A DNA stretch of 64,000 nt, from contig NZ_BDBM01000005.1 in NCBI RefSeq assembly GCF_001612985.1, positions 124,001 through 188,000 on the forward strand, in the 5' to 3' direction. The notes under the pieces are model-generated. The model worked only from the letters and a program-made list of their open reading frames with translations, made no database searches and had not been told where the DNA came from. The DNA comes from Nocardia gamkensis NBRC 108242 (GTDB lineage: Bacteria; Actinomycetota; Actinomycetes; Mycobacteriales; Mycobacteriaceae). The position numbers and the translations under genes are program-made. Shown here piece after piece: positions 18,262 through 25,908 of the stretch (position 1 is its first letter; each line of letters starts with the position of its first letter).

Positions 18262-18695
18262 TCCAACTCACCATCCTGGCAGTCGTACTGCTCGCCGCGC
18301 TGGCGGTGGGCATCCTGCTGCGCCGCCGCGAAGGCAAGGTACGCGCGGCCGACGGCATCGATCTGTCCGACCGCGCGGATCTGCTGGCGGCCGTCGGGGT
18401 GACCGGCGACGGTCCCGCGGTCCTGCATTTCTCCGCCGAATGGTGCGGACCGTGCGACGCGGTTCGCCGGGTGGTTGCCAATGTCACCGATCAGCTCGCG
18501 GGATCGCCGCAGCCGCCCCAGGACATCGAGGTGGACATCGACGCCGAGCCCGCGCTCGCGCGGGAGTTGAACGTGCTGTCGCTGCCCACCACGTTCGTCT
18601 TCGACACCGCCGGCAGGGAACGGTTCCGCATTTCCGGCGTGCCCAAGGCCACCGATCTGCAGTCCGCGCTGGAGCCGCTGACCGCAGCGGCCTGA
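18258..18695 (+). CDS. thiX: Membrane-anchored thioredoxin-like protein (ThiX)
   Basis: A 145-residue protein. One N-terminal transmembrane helix (LTILAVVLLAALAVGILL) is followed by a thioredoxin domain with the active site WCGPC (Cys63, Cys66) and the cis-proline segment SLPTTFVFDTAG. It is probably an envelope-side or membrane-bound disulfide reductase. The ATG overlaps the lmeA stop by four bases, so the two form an operon. It corresponds to Rv0816c; despite the old name there is no thiamine context here. Confidence 0.9.
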   Translation: MIQLTILAVVLLAALAVGILLRRREGKVRAADGIDLSDRADLLAAVGVTGDGPAVLHFSAEWCGPCDAVRRVVANVTDQLAGSPQPPQDIEVDIDAEPALARELNVLSLPTTFVFDTAGRERFRISGVPKATDLQSALEPLTAAA

Positions 18696-18739
18696 GCTGC
18701 GACGACAAGTCCCCTCGACGGATGTGATCCACCCCGGGT

Positions 18740-18773
18740 CCAATTCCCCCGCCGAATTGGGTAAACTGCTGAC
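18740..18773 (+). promoter_or_regulatory. Promoter with palindrome for the sulfur operon
   Basis: TAAACT (18762-18767) is a good actinobacterial -10, and the GTG at 18774 lies seven bases after it, so the transcript should begin at the start codon. A palindrome, CCAATTC-N7-GAATTGG (18740-18760), covers the -35 zone and may be an operator. A similar GAATTGG-AAA string recurs at 18932-18942. Confidence 0.65.
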
Positions 18774-18860
18774 GTGCTTTCCAACCACGAGCTGATGCTC
18801 ACCCGACGCCGCACAGTGGATCTGTGTCGGCTCGGTGGTTGTTGCTGCCTGTGCCGCTGA
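18774..18860 (+). CDS. Leaderless Cys-rich leader peptide (cysteine attenuator uORF)
   Basis: A 28-codon reading frame starting at the predicted transcription start (GTG at 18774). It encodes VLSNHELMLTRRR and then a cysteine-rich end with Cys codons TGT, TGT, TGC, TGC and TGC (DLCRLGGCCCLCR). It lies 122 bases upstream of the DUF4395-cysA2-sseC operon. Leaderless polycysteine small ORFs ahead of the same genes are established cysteine-responsive attenuators in mycobacteria: ribosomes stall when Cys-tRNA is scarce and the downstream ribosome-binding site is freed. TTCCTG (18880-18885) can pair with CAGGAG before the DUF4395 start and may be the masking strand. The peptide itself is probably non-functional. 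Confidence 0.85.
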   Translation: MLSNHELMLTRRRTVDLCRLGGCCCLCR

Positions 18861-18982
18861 TCGGTCGGCTTCCCCGGATTTCCTGACGCCGACCCCTGTC
18901 CGCCGCGCGAGTGATCTCACGATCCCCCGGCGAATTGGCAAATCTTCAGTCATCGGACTTTCCCAGCGCAGGAGTACGCACA

Positions 18983-19477
18983 ATGTCCACCCAGATCCGT
19001 AATAGTTCCGGAACGCTACCCACTACCGCAGACCAGGTCGATGTTCGCGGCCCGCGTTTCGCCGCATGGGTGACCACCGGCGTCCTCGTGGTCGTCCTGC
19101 TCGCCGCCGCGTTCTCGCCCGGCGCGGCCGCGGTGCTGATCGCCCTGCAGGCGGTCGTCTTCGCGATCGGTGCGGCCCTCGGCCCGCGCCGGCATCCGTA
19201 TGGCCGGATCTACGCGGCCTTCGTCGCGCCGCGCCTGGCGCCGACCAGTGCGACCGAGCCGACGGCGCCGCTGCGGTTCGCGCAGCTGCTCGGTTTCGTC
19301 TTCGCGGCCGTCAGCCTGCTGGGCTTCGCGCTCGGCTCCACAGTCGTCGGCGCGGTGTTCGCCGGCTTTGCCCTGTTCGCGGCGTTCCTGAACGCGGCGT
19401 TCGGGATCTGCCTGGGTTGCCAGATCTACCCGCTGGTCGCCCGTCTCCGCCGGAGCCCGTCACCGGCATCGAACTGA
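18983..19477 (+). CDS. DUF4395 membrane protein
   Basis: A 164-residue membrane protein with about four hydrophobic helices in two pairs. A short motif at the end of the last helix, GICLGCQIYP, contains a CxxC pair, characteristic of DUF4395. The family sits next to rhodanese genes in many actinobacteria and is thought to belong to sulfur metabolism or transport; the biochemical role is unknown. The ATG at 18983 has AGGAG eight bases upstream. It is the first structural gene after the Cys-rich leader peptide, 29 bases ahead of cysA2. Confidence 0.85.
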   Translation: MSTQIRNSSGTLPTTADQVDVRGPRFAAWVTTGVLVVVLLAAAFSPGAAAVLIALQAVVFAIGAALGPRRHPYGRIYAAFVAPRLAPTSATEPTAPLRFAQLLGFVFAAVSLLGFALGSTVVGAVFAGFALFAAFLNAAFGICLGCQIYPLVARLRRSPSPASN

Positions 19478-19506
19478 CCCTGCTCGTCATCTCTGAAAGG
19501 AAAACA

Positions 19507-20340
19507 ATGGCTCGCTCCGATGTCCTGGTCTCCGTTGACTGGGCCGAAGAGAACCTCAACGCCCCCGGCGTCGTCTTCGTCGAGGTCGACGAGGACACCT
19601 CCGCCTACGACGGTGGGCACATCGAGGGTGCCGTCCGGCTCGACTGGAAGAAGGACCTGCAGGATCAGGTTCGTCGCGACTTCGTGAACCAGGAGCAGTT
19701 CTCCGATCTGCTCTCGGCCCGCGGCATCTCGAACGACGACGAGGTCATCCTGTACGGCGGCAACAACAACTGGTTCGCCGCGTACGCCTACTGGTACTTC
19801 AAGCTGTACGGCCACAACAACGTCAAGCTGCTCGACGGTGGCCGTAAGAAGTGGGAGCTCGACGGCCGTCCGCTGTCCACCGAGGCGGTGAACCGGCCCG
19901 CCACCCAGTACAAGGCGTCGGCGCCCGACCTGTCCATCCGCGCCTTCCGCGACGAGGTCATCGCGGCCATCGGCACCAAGAACCTGGTCGACGTGCGTTC
20001 GCCCGACGAGTTCACCGGCAAGATCCTGGCGCCCGCCCACCTCCCGCAGGAGCAGAGCCAGCGTCCCGGCCACATCCCCGGCGCCATCAACGTGCCGTGG
20101 AGCAAGGCCGCGAACGAGGACGGCACCTTCAAGTCCGATGCCGAGCTGACCGAGATCTACAAGGAAGCCGGCCTGGACGGCGAGAAGGAGACCATCGCCT
20201 ACTGCCGGATCGGCGAGCGCTCCTCGCACACCTGGTTCGTGCTGCAGGAACTGCTCGGCCACCAGAACGTCAAGAACTACGACGGCAGCTGGACCGAGTA
20301 CGGCTCGCTCGTCGGCGCTCCGATCGAGTTGGGAGAGTAA
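19507..20340 (+). CDS. cysA2: Thiosulfate sulfurtransferase (rhodanese) CysA2-like
   Basis: A 277-residue tandem rhodanese that moves sulfane sulfur from a donor such as thiosulfate to an acceptor. The first, inactive domain contains GHIEGAVRLDWKKDL and ILYGGNNNWFAAYAYWYFK. The second contains the active-site loop CRIGERSSHTW with catalytic Cys233. The length and the Cys position match mycobacterial CysA2/CysA3. The ATG follows GAAAGGAAAAC. sseC starts five bases after its stop, so the two are co-translated. Confidence 0.96.
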   Translation: MARSDVLVSVDWAEENLNAPGVVFVEVDEDTSAYDGGHIEGAVRLDWKKDLQDQVRRDFVNQEQFSDLLSARGISNDDEVILYGGNNNWFAAYAYWYFKLYGHNNVKLLDGGRKKWELDGRPLSTEAVNRPATQYKASAPDLSIRAFRDEVIAAIGTKNLVDVRSPDEFTGKILAPAHLPQEQSQRPGHIPGAINVPWSKAANEDGTFKSDAELTEIYKEAGLDGEKETIAYCRIGERSSHTWFVLQELLGHQNVKNYDGSWTEYGSLVGAPIELGE

Positions 20341-20345
20341 GAGAT

Positions 20346-20651
20346 ATGTGTGCAGCACCTACTCAGGGTCAGGCCATCCCGGCCGGTGTCGACGTGGAGA
20401 AGGAAACGGTCATCACCGGCCGTGTCCTGAGCGTCGACGGCCAGCCGGTGGGCGGGGCGTTCGTGCGCCTGCTCGACGGCAACGGTGATTTCACCGCCGA
20501 GGTCGTCGCGTCGGGCACCGGTGACTTCCGGTTCTTCGCGGCTCCCGGCTCGTGGACCGTCCGTGCGCTCTCCTCGGCGGGCAACGGCTCGGCCGAGGTG
20601 CGCCCCGAGGGCGCGGGCATCCACTCGGTCGACGTCACGGTCGCCAAGTAA
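20346..20651 (+). CDS. sseC: SseC-like DUF1416 protein
   Basis: A 101-residue cytoplasmic beta-sandwich protein (DUF1416, carboxypeptidase-regulatory-like fold: ITGRVLSVDGQPVGGAFVRLLDGNG). It is found beside cysA2 in mycobacteria (SseC2, Rv0814c) and is probably a partner of the sulfurtransferase; its function is not established. The ATG at 20346 follows GGAGAGTAAGAG, which overlaps the cysA2 stop. A hairpin terminator follows. Confidence 0.92.
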   Translation: MCAAPTQGQAIPAGVDVEKETVITGRVLSVDGQPVGGAFVRLLDGNGDFTAEVVASGTGDFRFFAAPGSWTVRALSSAGNGSAEVRPEGAGIHSVDVTVAK

Positions 20652-20667
20652 GACGCCACACCGGTCG

Positions 20668-20712
20668 AACGGCCCCGGTCGCTTTCCGCTCCGCGGAAGC
20701 ACCGGGGCCGTT
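20668..20712 (+). terminator. Compound hairpin terminator of the sulfur operon
   Basis: The outer stem AACGGCCCCGGT (20668-20679) with ACCGGGGCCGTT (20701-20712) encloses a second hairpin, GCTTTCCGC with GCGGAAGC (20681-20700). It is followed by TGCG and lies 16 bases after the sseC stop. Confidence 0.85.
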
Positions 20713-20748
20713 TGCGTGCCGCGACGAGGGGGTCGTTAGACTCGGATC

Positions 20749-20844
20749 GTGGTCCTCTTCTTCGAGATTCTGCTGGTGGCCGTGGCCGTTCTGATCGGCT
20801 GGTTCGGCCTCTACGTCTTCTACCGGCTGTTCACCGAATCATGA
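20749..20844 (+). CDS. Leaderless 31-residue single-helix membrane protein
   Basis: The frame encodes [17 protein letters not shown] and then [14 protein letters not shown]. This is one transmembrane helix with a short charged C-terminus. TAGACT (20737-20742) lies six bases before the GTG, the layout of a leaderless transcript starting at 20749. The stop codon overlaps the ATG of the nitrobindin-like gene (ATGA, 20841-20844), so it also serves to couple translation. The function is unknown; a membrane anchor or partner for the next protein is possible. Confidence rests on the promoter spacing, the overlap and the protein-like composition. Confidence 0.72.
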   Translation: MVLFFEILLVAVAVLIGWFGLYVFYRLFTES

Positions 20845-21548
20845 GCGAACTCGCGAGCGAAGGTTCCAACCCGGCCGAGCGAGCGAGTGAACAACTGAAC
20901 GGAACCGCTCCGGCCGATTCCGCCGGTCGCCGCAGCGGTGACCAGGCCGTGGCCGACGCCGCCGAACGGGCGAGATCCACCGGCGCGCGAAATATCCCGG
21001 TCCTACCGGATCTTCCGCTGCCCGAGGACACCGCCAATCTGCGCCTCGGCCCGGATCTGAGCGCCTCGATGCTCGCGCTGCTCCCGCTGGTGGGTGTGTG
21101 GCGCGGCGAGGGCGAGGGCAACGATCCCGAGCGCGGGGACTACCGGTTCGGCCAGCAGATCGTCGTCTCGCACGACGGTGGCGACTACCTGGCCTGGGAA
21201 TCCCGGTCCTGGGTGATCGAGGCCGACGGCAACTACGGCGGCCCCGACCTGCGGGAGAGCGGCTTCTGGCGGGTCGGCATCGACGGCAACGACGAGGTCA
21301 TCGAATTGCTGCTGTCGCACAGCAGCGGCATCGTCGAGCTGTTCTACGGCCAGGCGCTGACCCAGTCGTCCTGGGAACTGGCCACCGACGTGGTGATCCG
21401 CAGCCAGTCCGGCATCGTCGTGGGCGGCGCCAAGCGCCTCTACGGCATCGTCGAAGGCGGCGATCTGGCCTACGTCGAGGAACGCGTGGTAGCCGACGGG
21501 CCCCTCGAACCACGCCTCTCGGCCCGCCTCCAGCGCTACATCGGCTGA
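20841..21548 (+). CDS. Ferric nitrobindin-like (FABP-like) protein
   Basis: A 235-residue cytoplasmic protein. Residues 1 to about 65 are low-complexity; the rest is a ten-stranded FABP-like barrel with the family signature [22 protein letters not shown] (nt about 21090-21160). True nitrobindins bind haem through a His near the C-terminus (a PHL-type motif). Here the equivalent segment reads [15 protein letters not shown], with Arg in place of His, so haem binding is doubtful. It corresponds to Rv0813c, a described FABP-like protein. The start overlaps the small membrane-protein gene. Confidence 0.9.
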   Translation: MSELASEGSNPAERASEQLNGTAPADSAGRRSGDQAVADAAERARSTGARNIPVLPDLPLPEDTANLRLGPDLSASMLALLPLVGVWRGEGEGNDPERGDYRFGQQIVVSHDGGDYLAWESRSWVIEADGNYGGPDLRESGFWRVGIDGNDEVIELLLSHSSGIVELFYGQALTQSSWELATDVVIRSQSGIVVGGAKRLYGIVEGGDLAYVEERVVADGPLEPRLSARLQRYIG

Positions 21549-21901
21549 GCCGGGGCGACAGCTGATCTCGAAAGAACATGGGTAACTCACCGGGTACGCC
21601 CAAAACCCCCACATCCTGACGCAAGACCTGCGACCAACCCGAGCGCCCCCAACTTGTATGGCCTGAAGGCCCGGAGAGGCGGAACAGCCCCCGAGCCATA
21701 CCGGTGCGACTCTCATCGCACGGGTCCGGTCGGACAGACCGGGGCTCGGGGGCCGGGTGACTGCCTGGAATTCGCTCAGCGCTCGCGCGGGCGAAATCCA
21801 CCTGCAGCGGTGGCGCTAGCGGACAGCCACCTCACGTGTCCTATGAATATCCATTCGTCGAACCACCTCCTTCCTCGTGTACGAACGAATCTAGCGGCGC
21901 G
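21549..21901. other. Convergent intergenic stretch with long-loop inverted repeat
   Basis: This is 353 bases between the nitrobindin-like gene (+) and cydC (-). CCCCCGAGCC (21688-21697) is complementary to GGCTCGGGGG (21743-21752) over a 45-nt loop and might end transcription from either side. No coding region is convincing here. Confidence 0.5.
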
Positions 21902-23686
21902 TCAGCAGCTCGGCAACGGAATTTCTCGGTGGGCGGAATCGCGGGCGTCACACGCTGTCGCTCGCGCCGCGAATTCCGTTGTGACCAGGCCCGATGCGGT
22001 GATCCGGAGCACCGTGTCGGCCTGATGGTCCTCCGGCAGTTGATGTGTGACGACGACCACGATGCGATCGGGTTCCACGATGCCGCTGTCGACGTCGAGC
22101 AGGTCGCGCAGCAGCTGCGCCCCGGGCTCGGCCTCCAGGTGCTCCGTCGGTTCGTCGAGCAGCAACACTCGCGCCGGTGACACGAGTGCGCGCGCGAGCA
22201 GTATCCGGCGACGCTGTCCGCCCGACACAGCGGCCGCTCCCCCTGCCAGGCCGGTGTGCACCCCCTCCGGCAGCCCGTCCAGCCAGTCCCCGAGACCGAC
22301 TGTCCGCAATGCCTTCTCGGCGTCTTCGGCGGTCAGATCGCCACGCGCTACTCGCAGATTCTCCAGCACCGAGGTGCCGAACAGGTGCGCGTCCTCGGCG
22401 AAGAAGGTGATGCCGGGGCGGGGTGTGTCGAACAATCCCGCCCACTTCATCAGCAGAGTCGTCTTGCCCGCGCCGCTGGGGCCGACCACCGCGATGCGCC
22501 TGCCCCGAGGCCGTTCCGGCACGCGCGCGTCGTGTAGGCGGGCCGAGGGGGCGAGGCTCATCCGCCGTCCTTCCTGCTCCGAGTCGTACCCGGACTGGGA
22601 GTCACAGGGGTCCGTCGCCGTGCCGGTGGGCGAACCGGCTTCGAATCCGTCCAGGCGATGCAGCGCGGCACGGGCGATCGTCAGGGCCTGCGCCGCCGCG
22701 GGCAGCGGGCCGACCGCTTCGAAGGCCGAGAGGGGCAAGAGAACCAGGACGACCAGCGCCATCGGTGTCATCGCGCCCGCGGCACCGCCATCGGGGCCGT
22801 AGAGGGTGATACCGATCAGCAGGGCGCCCAGCACGGCGGCGCCGATCGAGAGCGGCGTGGCGGCGGCGGCCCAGGCGCTGCGCCGGGCGGCCCGGTCCTC
22901 CGCGGCGACGGCTCGGCGTGACGCCGCTGCGGCCGCGTCGAGAGCGGCGTCGAGACGACCGGCGACGCGCAATTCGACCGCGTGGTCGAGGACTGTCAGA
23001 GCCTGCGCGGTGAACTCCGCCCGGTCGGCGCGGACGGCGCGTTCCGCCTCCGACGCCGCGGCGGCCGACAACCACGGCGCGACGATGCCCGACAGGACCA
23101 GTGCACCCGCCAGGATCCCGGCAGCGGACGGGGAGATCGTGGCCAGGAGCGCGACGGCCGCGACCGAGAGGGCGAGGGCGACCGCGACCGGCACGAACAC
23201 GCGGACCACCACGGCGCCCAGGTCGTCGATGTCACGGCCGACGCGGACCAGGAGATCACCGCGGCGCGGCGGCTTCGTCTCCCCTGCGGGCGCATCCGAC
23301 CGGTCGTGCCCGGTCCGCGGGACCTCGGGCCTGCGCAGCCAGAGATCCGAGCGAGCCAGCGTGCGGTAGACCGTGGTGCGCGCGGTCGTCATGGCGCGCA
23401 GGGCCACGTCGTGCGTGGCGAGACGTTCCAGGTACCGGCACAGGCCGCGCGAGATGCCCAGCGCGCGCACCGCGACGACGGCGATGCTCAGGTCGAGCAC
23501 CGGCGGCATCTGCCAGGCTCGCGCGATCAGCCACGCCGCCAGCGCCGCCAGACCGAGCCCGCTGCCCAGCGCCAGCACACCCCACCCGATCGCCACCGCG
23601 ACCCGCCCGCGGGACAATTCGAGCAGCGTCCACATCCGGCGCAGATCACCGAACGTCGTGGTGTCGCGTGAAACGGCCCGCGTCAT
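21902..23686 (-). CDS. cydC: Cytochrome bd assembly ABC transporter CydC, shortened ATPase domain
   Basis: Half of the CydDC exporter, which exports thiols/haem-related reductant needed for cytochrome bd assembly. It has 594 residues. The transmembrane domain (about 1-300) has normal CydC features (WLIARAWQMPPVLDLSIAVVAVRALGISRG). The ATPase domain has Walker A GPSGAGKTT, FFAEDAHLFGTSVLENL, signature VSGGQRRRILLARAL, Walker B VLLLDEPTEHLEA and the H-loop VVVTHQLPEDH. Only about 20 residues separate Walker A from the AEDAHLF segment, where some 40-45 are usual, and the strand region before Walker A is also short. The start is the ATG at 23686. Either the domain is naturally minimal or an internal deletion has occurred. 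Confidence 0.88.
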   Translation of the reverse strand: MTRAVSRDTTTFGDLRRMWTLLELSRGRVAVAIGWGVLALGSGLGLAALAAWLIARAWQMPPVLDLSIAVVAVRALGISRGLCRYLERLATHDVALRAMTTARTTVYRTLARSDLWLRRPEVPRTGHDRSDAPAGETKPPRRGDLLVRVGRDIDDLGAVVVRVFVPVAVALALSVAAVALLATISPSAAGILAGALVLSGIVAPWLSAAAASEAERAVRADRAEFTAQALTVLDHAVELRVAGRLDAALDAAAAASRRAVAAEDRAARRSAWAAAATPLSIGAAVLGALLIGITLYGPDGGAAGAMTPMALVVLVLLPLSAFEAVGPLPAAAQALTIARAALHRLDGFEAGSPTGTATDPCDSQSGYDSEQEGRRMSLAPSARLHDARVPERPRGRRIAVVGPSGAGKTTLLMKWAGLFDTPRPGITFFAEDAHLFGTSVLENLRVARGDLTAEDAEKALRTVGLGDWLDGLPEGVHTGLAGGAAAVSGGQRRRILLARALVSPARVLLLDEPTEHLEAEPGAQLLRDLLDVDSGIVEPDRIVVVVTHQLPEDHQADTVLRITASGLVTTEFAARATACDARDSAHREIPLPSC

Positions 23687-23771
23687 CGCGATCGCCCCTC
23701 TCGCCCGTCCGTCGCGTCGGCTCGCGAACCGCGGCCGACCATCAGCGGGTCTTCCACACAGGTCGCGGACG

Positions 23772-23894
23772 TCACCCACTGCCCGCCGCAGTTTCCTCCG
23801 GGCGTGTCACCACATGGTCGACCGGCTTTCCCCGCTGCCGCAGGACCTCCGCTCGCGCGGTGCGCATCACCACGAGCCGGTCGCACGCGGCCGA
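23772..23894 (-). pseudogene. Remnant of an ABC ATPase C-terminus (CydD-like tail)
   Basis: Between cydD and cydC one minus-strand frame reads AACDRLVVMRTARAEVLRQR and continues to a stop at 23772. This resembles the CydD tail (ADHVVQVRADRAEVLR). An 18-base string (CCGCAGGACCTCCGCTCG) occurs exactly at both places, 23838-23855 and 23964-23981. There is an upstream stop and no start codon, so this looks like a leftover of a duplicated or recombined NBD end. Confidence 0.55.
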
Positions 23895-23960
23895 TCATCG
23901 GGCGATCCTCGGCGGCGATCAGCGGCTGCTGAACTCCGGTCGGCTTTCGCTCGATAGCGC

Positions 23961-25904
23961 TCACCGCAGGACCTCCGCTCGGTCGGCGCGTACCTGGACG
24001 ACGTGATCGGCGGCGGCCAGCACGGTCGGGCGGTGGCCGATGACGACGACCGTCGCGCCCGCGCGGGCCCGGACCTGGAGGGCGGCCAGTACGGTGGCTT
24101 CGGCGGCGGCGTCGAGGTGCGCGGTCGGCTCGTCGAGCAGCAGGACCGGGCGATCGGTGGCCAGCACCCTGGTCAGCGTGAGGCGTTGGCGCTGGCCGAG
24201 TGACAGGCCGACGCCGCCGGGGCCGACCACGGTGTTCCAGCCGTCCGGCAGATCCGCCAGCACGGCGTCGAAACCGGTGGCCAGGCAGGCGGCTTCGAGA
24301 TCGTCGATGACGCGCGCCGGGCCGCGGGCGGCGCGGTCCACCGTTCGCGCGCCGAGCAGTTCGAGGTTGTCCCGCAGCGTGCCGGGTATCAGCACCGGCC
24401 GCTGCGGCAGCCACGCCACGCGCGCCCACCATCGGTCCGGGTCCAGTTCACGGATGTCGACACCGTCGACGGTCACTACGCCTCGGTCGGGCGCGATCAA
24501 TCCCAGGATCGCCTGCACCACGGTCGATTTGCCGCTGCCGTTGGGACCGGCGAGCACAGTGAGGCAGCTGGGCCGCAAGACCGCCGACAGACCCGCGGGG
24601 GCGTACCCGTCACGCGCCCGCACCGAGAGGTCGCGGAGTTCGACCGTGCCGGGGCCTGCGGAGCTGTCGCGGTCCAGTGCCGTCGCCATGGCTGGCTTCC
24701 GCACGGTCCGGCGGTCGTTGCTCGCATCACCGCCCGCCGGTTCTGCCACCGCACCCACCACACCGTGGCCAGGCAGCCACCTGGCCAGCTCGTCGCCTGG
24801 GTCGGTCGCCGACAGCCTCTGCACGCCGTGGCCGGGCACCGACGCGACCAGCTCACCGCCGAGGGCCGGGGCCGTGACGTGCCCGCCGTCGACGTGCGCG
24901 GTAGGCGTGGACTCGAGAATCGCGAACGCTTTGTCCGCGGCCGCCATGCCGTCCTGGGCGGCGTGGAAACGTTCGCCCACCATGCGCAGCGGCAGGTACA
25001 CCTCGGGGGCGAGCACCAGCACCACCAAGCCCGCGTAGAGACTCATCTCGCCGAATACCAGCCGCAGCCCGATGGAGACCGCGATCAGGGCCACGCTGAG
25101 GGTCGCGAGCATCTCCAGCACCATCGAGGACAGGAAAGCCATGCGCAGCGCCCGCATGGTGCGTTGCCGCAGCGCGTCACCGAGATCGCGGACGCGGTGC
25201 CGCATGGTGTGTGTGGCGGCGTCTGGTCCGGATTCCGGGTGGCCCGTCTCGCGGCCGAGCGCGCGCAACGTCGGCATGCCCGCGAACAGGTCGAGCAATT
25301 GGTCCGACAACCGCGTGGTGGCCGCGAGGGTGGCTTCGGATCTTCCCTGGGTCAGCAGCCCGATGAGGATCATGAAGATCGGGATGAGCGGCAAGGTGAC
25401 CACCGCGATCACCCCGGAGGCCGGATCGTGGGCCGCGATGACCGCGAGCACGATCGGCGGCACCAGCACCGCCAGCAACAGAGCGGGTACGTAGCCGACG
25501 AGATAGCCGCGCAGCCCGGCCAGGCCGGTGCCGACGACCACGGCCAACTCCGTTCGGCGCGTGTCGAGTTCGCGAGGCGACAGCCGTGCGCCCGCCGCGA
25601 GCACCGCGCCCTCCAGCTCCGCCACCACGCTCGCGCCCGCTCGGTGCGCCAGCCGGGCCTGCGACCACGTGGCGAGGACCCGGCCCGCGATCACGAGCGC
25701 GAGCACGACCAGTTCGACCGTCCACGCGCCGAGCGTGCGCGAACCCGGATCGGTGACCACCCCGGCCAACACCCGCCCGATCAGCAGCGCCGCCACCACG
25801 ATCGTCGCGGTGACGATCAGTGACAGCGCGACGCTGAGCGCCAGGTAGCCGCGCGCCGAGCGGGCGTACCGCCACAGGCGCGGGTCGATCGGCGGGCGGG
25901 CCAT
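23961..25904 (-). CDS. cydD: Cytochrome bd assembly ABC transporter CydD
   Basis: The partner of CydC, 647 residues. A six-helix transmembrane domain (1 to about 310) precedes a long poorly conserved linker (about 345-425, GHGVVGAVAEPAGG...). The ATPase domain has Walker A GPNGSGKST, Q-loop WLPQRPVLIPGTL, signature LSLGQRQRLTLTRVLA, Walker B VLLLDEPTAHLD and H-loop VVVIGHRPTVLA. The ATG at 25904 lies four bases after the cydB stop. It belongs to the cydABDC operon. Confidence 0.94.
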   Translation of the reverse strand: MARPPIDPRLWRYARSARGYLALSVALSLIVTATIVVAALLIGRVLAGVVTDPGSRTLGAWTVELVVLALVIAGRVLATWSQARLAHRAGASVVAELEGAVLAAGARLSPRELDTRRTELAVVVGTGLAGLRGYLVGYVPALLLAVLVPPIVLAVIAAHDPASGVIAVVTLPLIPIFMILIGLLTQGRSEATLAATTRLSDQLLDLFAGMPTLRALGRETGHPESGPDAATHTMRHRVRDLGDALRQRTMRALRMAFLSSMVLEMLATLSVALIAVSIGLRLVFGEMSLYAGLVVLVLAPEVYLPLRMVGERFHAAQDGMAAADKAFAILESTPTAHVDGGHVTAPALGGELVASVPGHGVQRLSATDPGDELARWLPGHGVVGAVAEPAGGDASNDRRTVRKPAMATALDRDSSAGPGTVELRDLSVRARDGYAPAGLSAVLRPSCLTVLAGPNGSGKSTVVQAILGLIAPDRGVVTVDGVDIRELDPDRWWARVAWLPQRPVLIPGTLRDNLELLGARTVDRAARGPARVIDDLEAACLATGFDAVLADLPDGWNTVVGPGGVGLSLGQRQRLTLTRVLATDRPVLLLDEPTAHLDAAAEATVLAALQVRARAGATVVVIGHRPTVLAAADHVVQVRADRAEVLR

Positions 25905-25908
25905 GGCG

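Noticed and set aside
21836..22180. A plus-strand frame opposite the cydC 3' end.
   Set aside because: It extends antisense into cydC and has no motif; the intergenic part shows only an inverted repeat.
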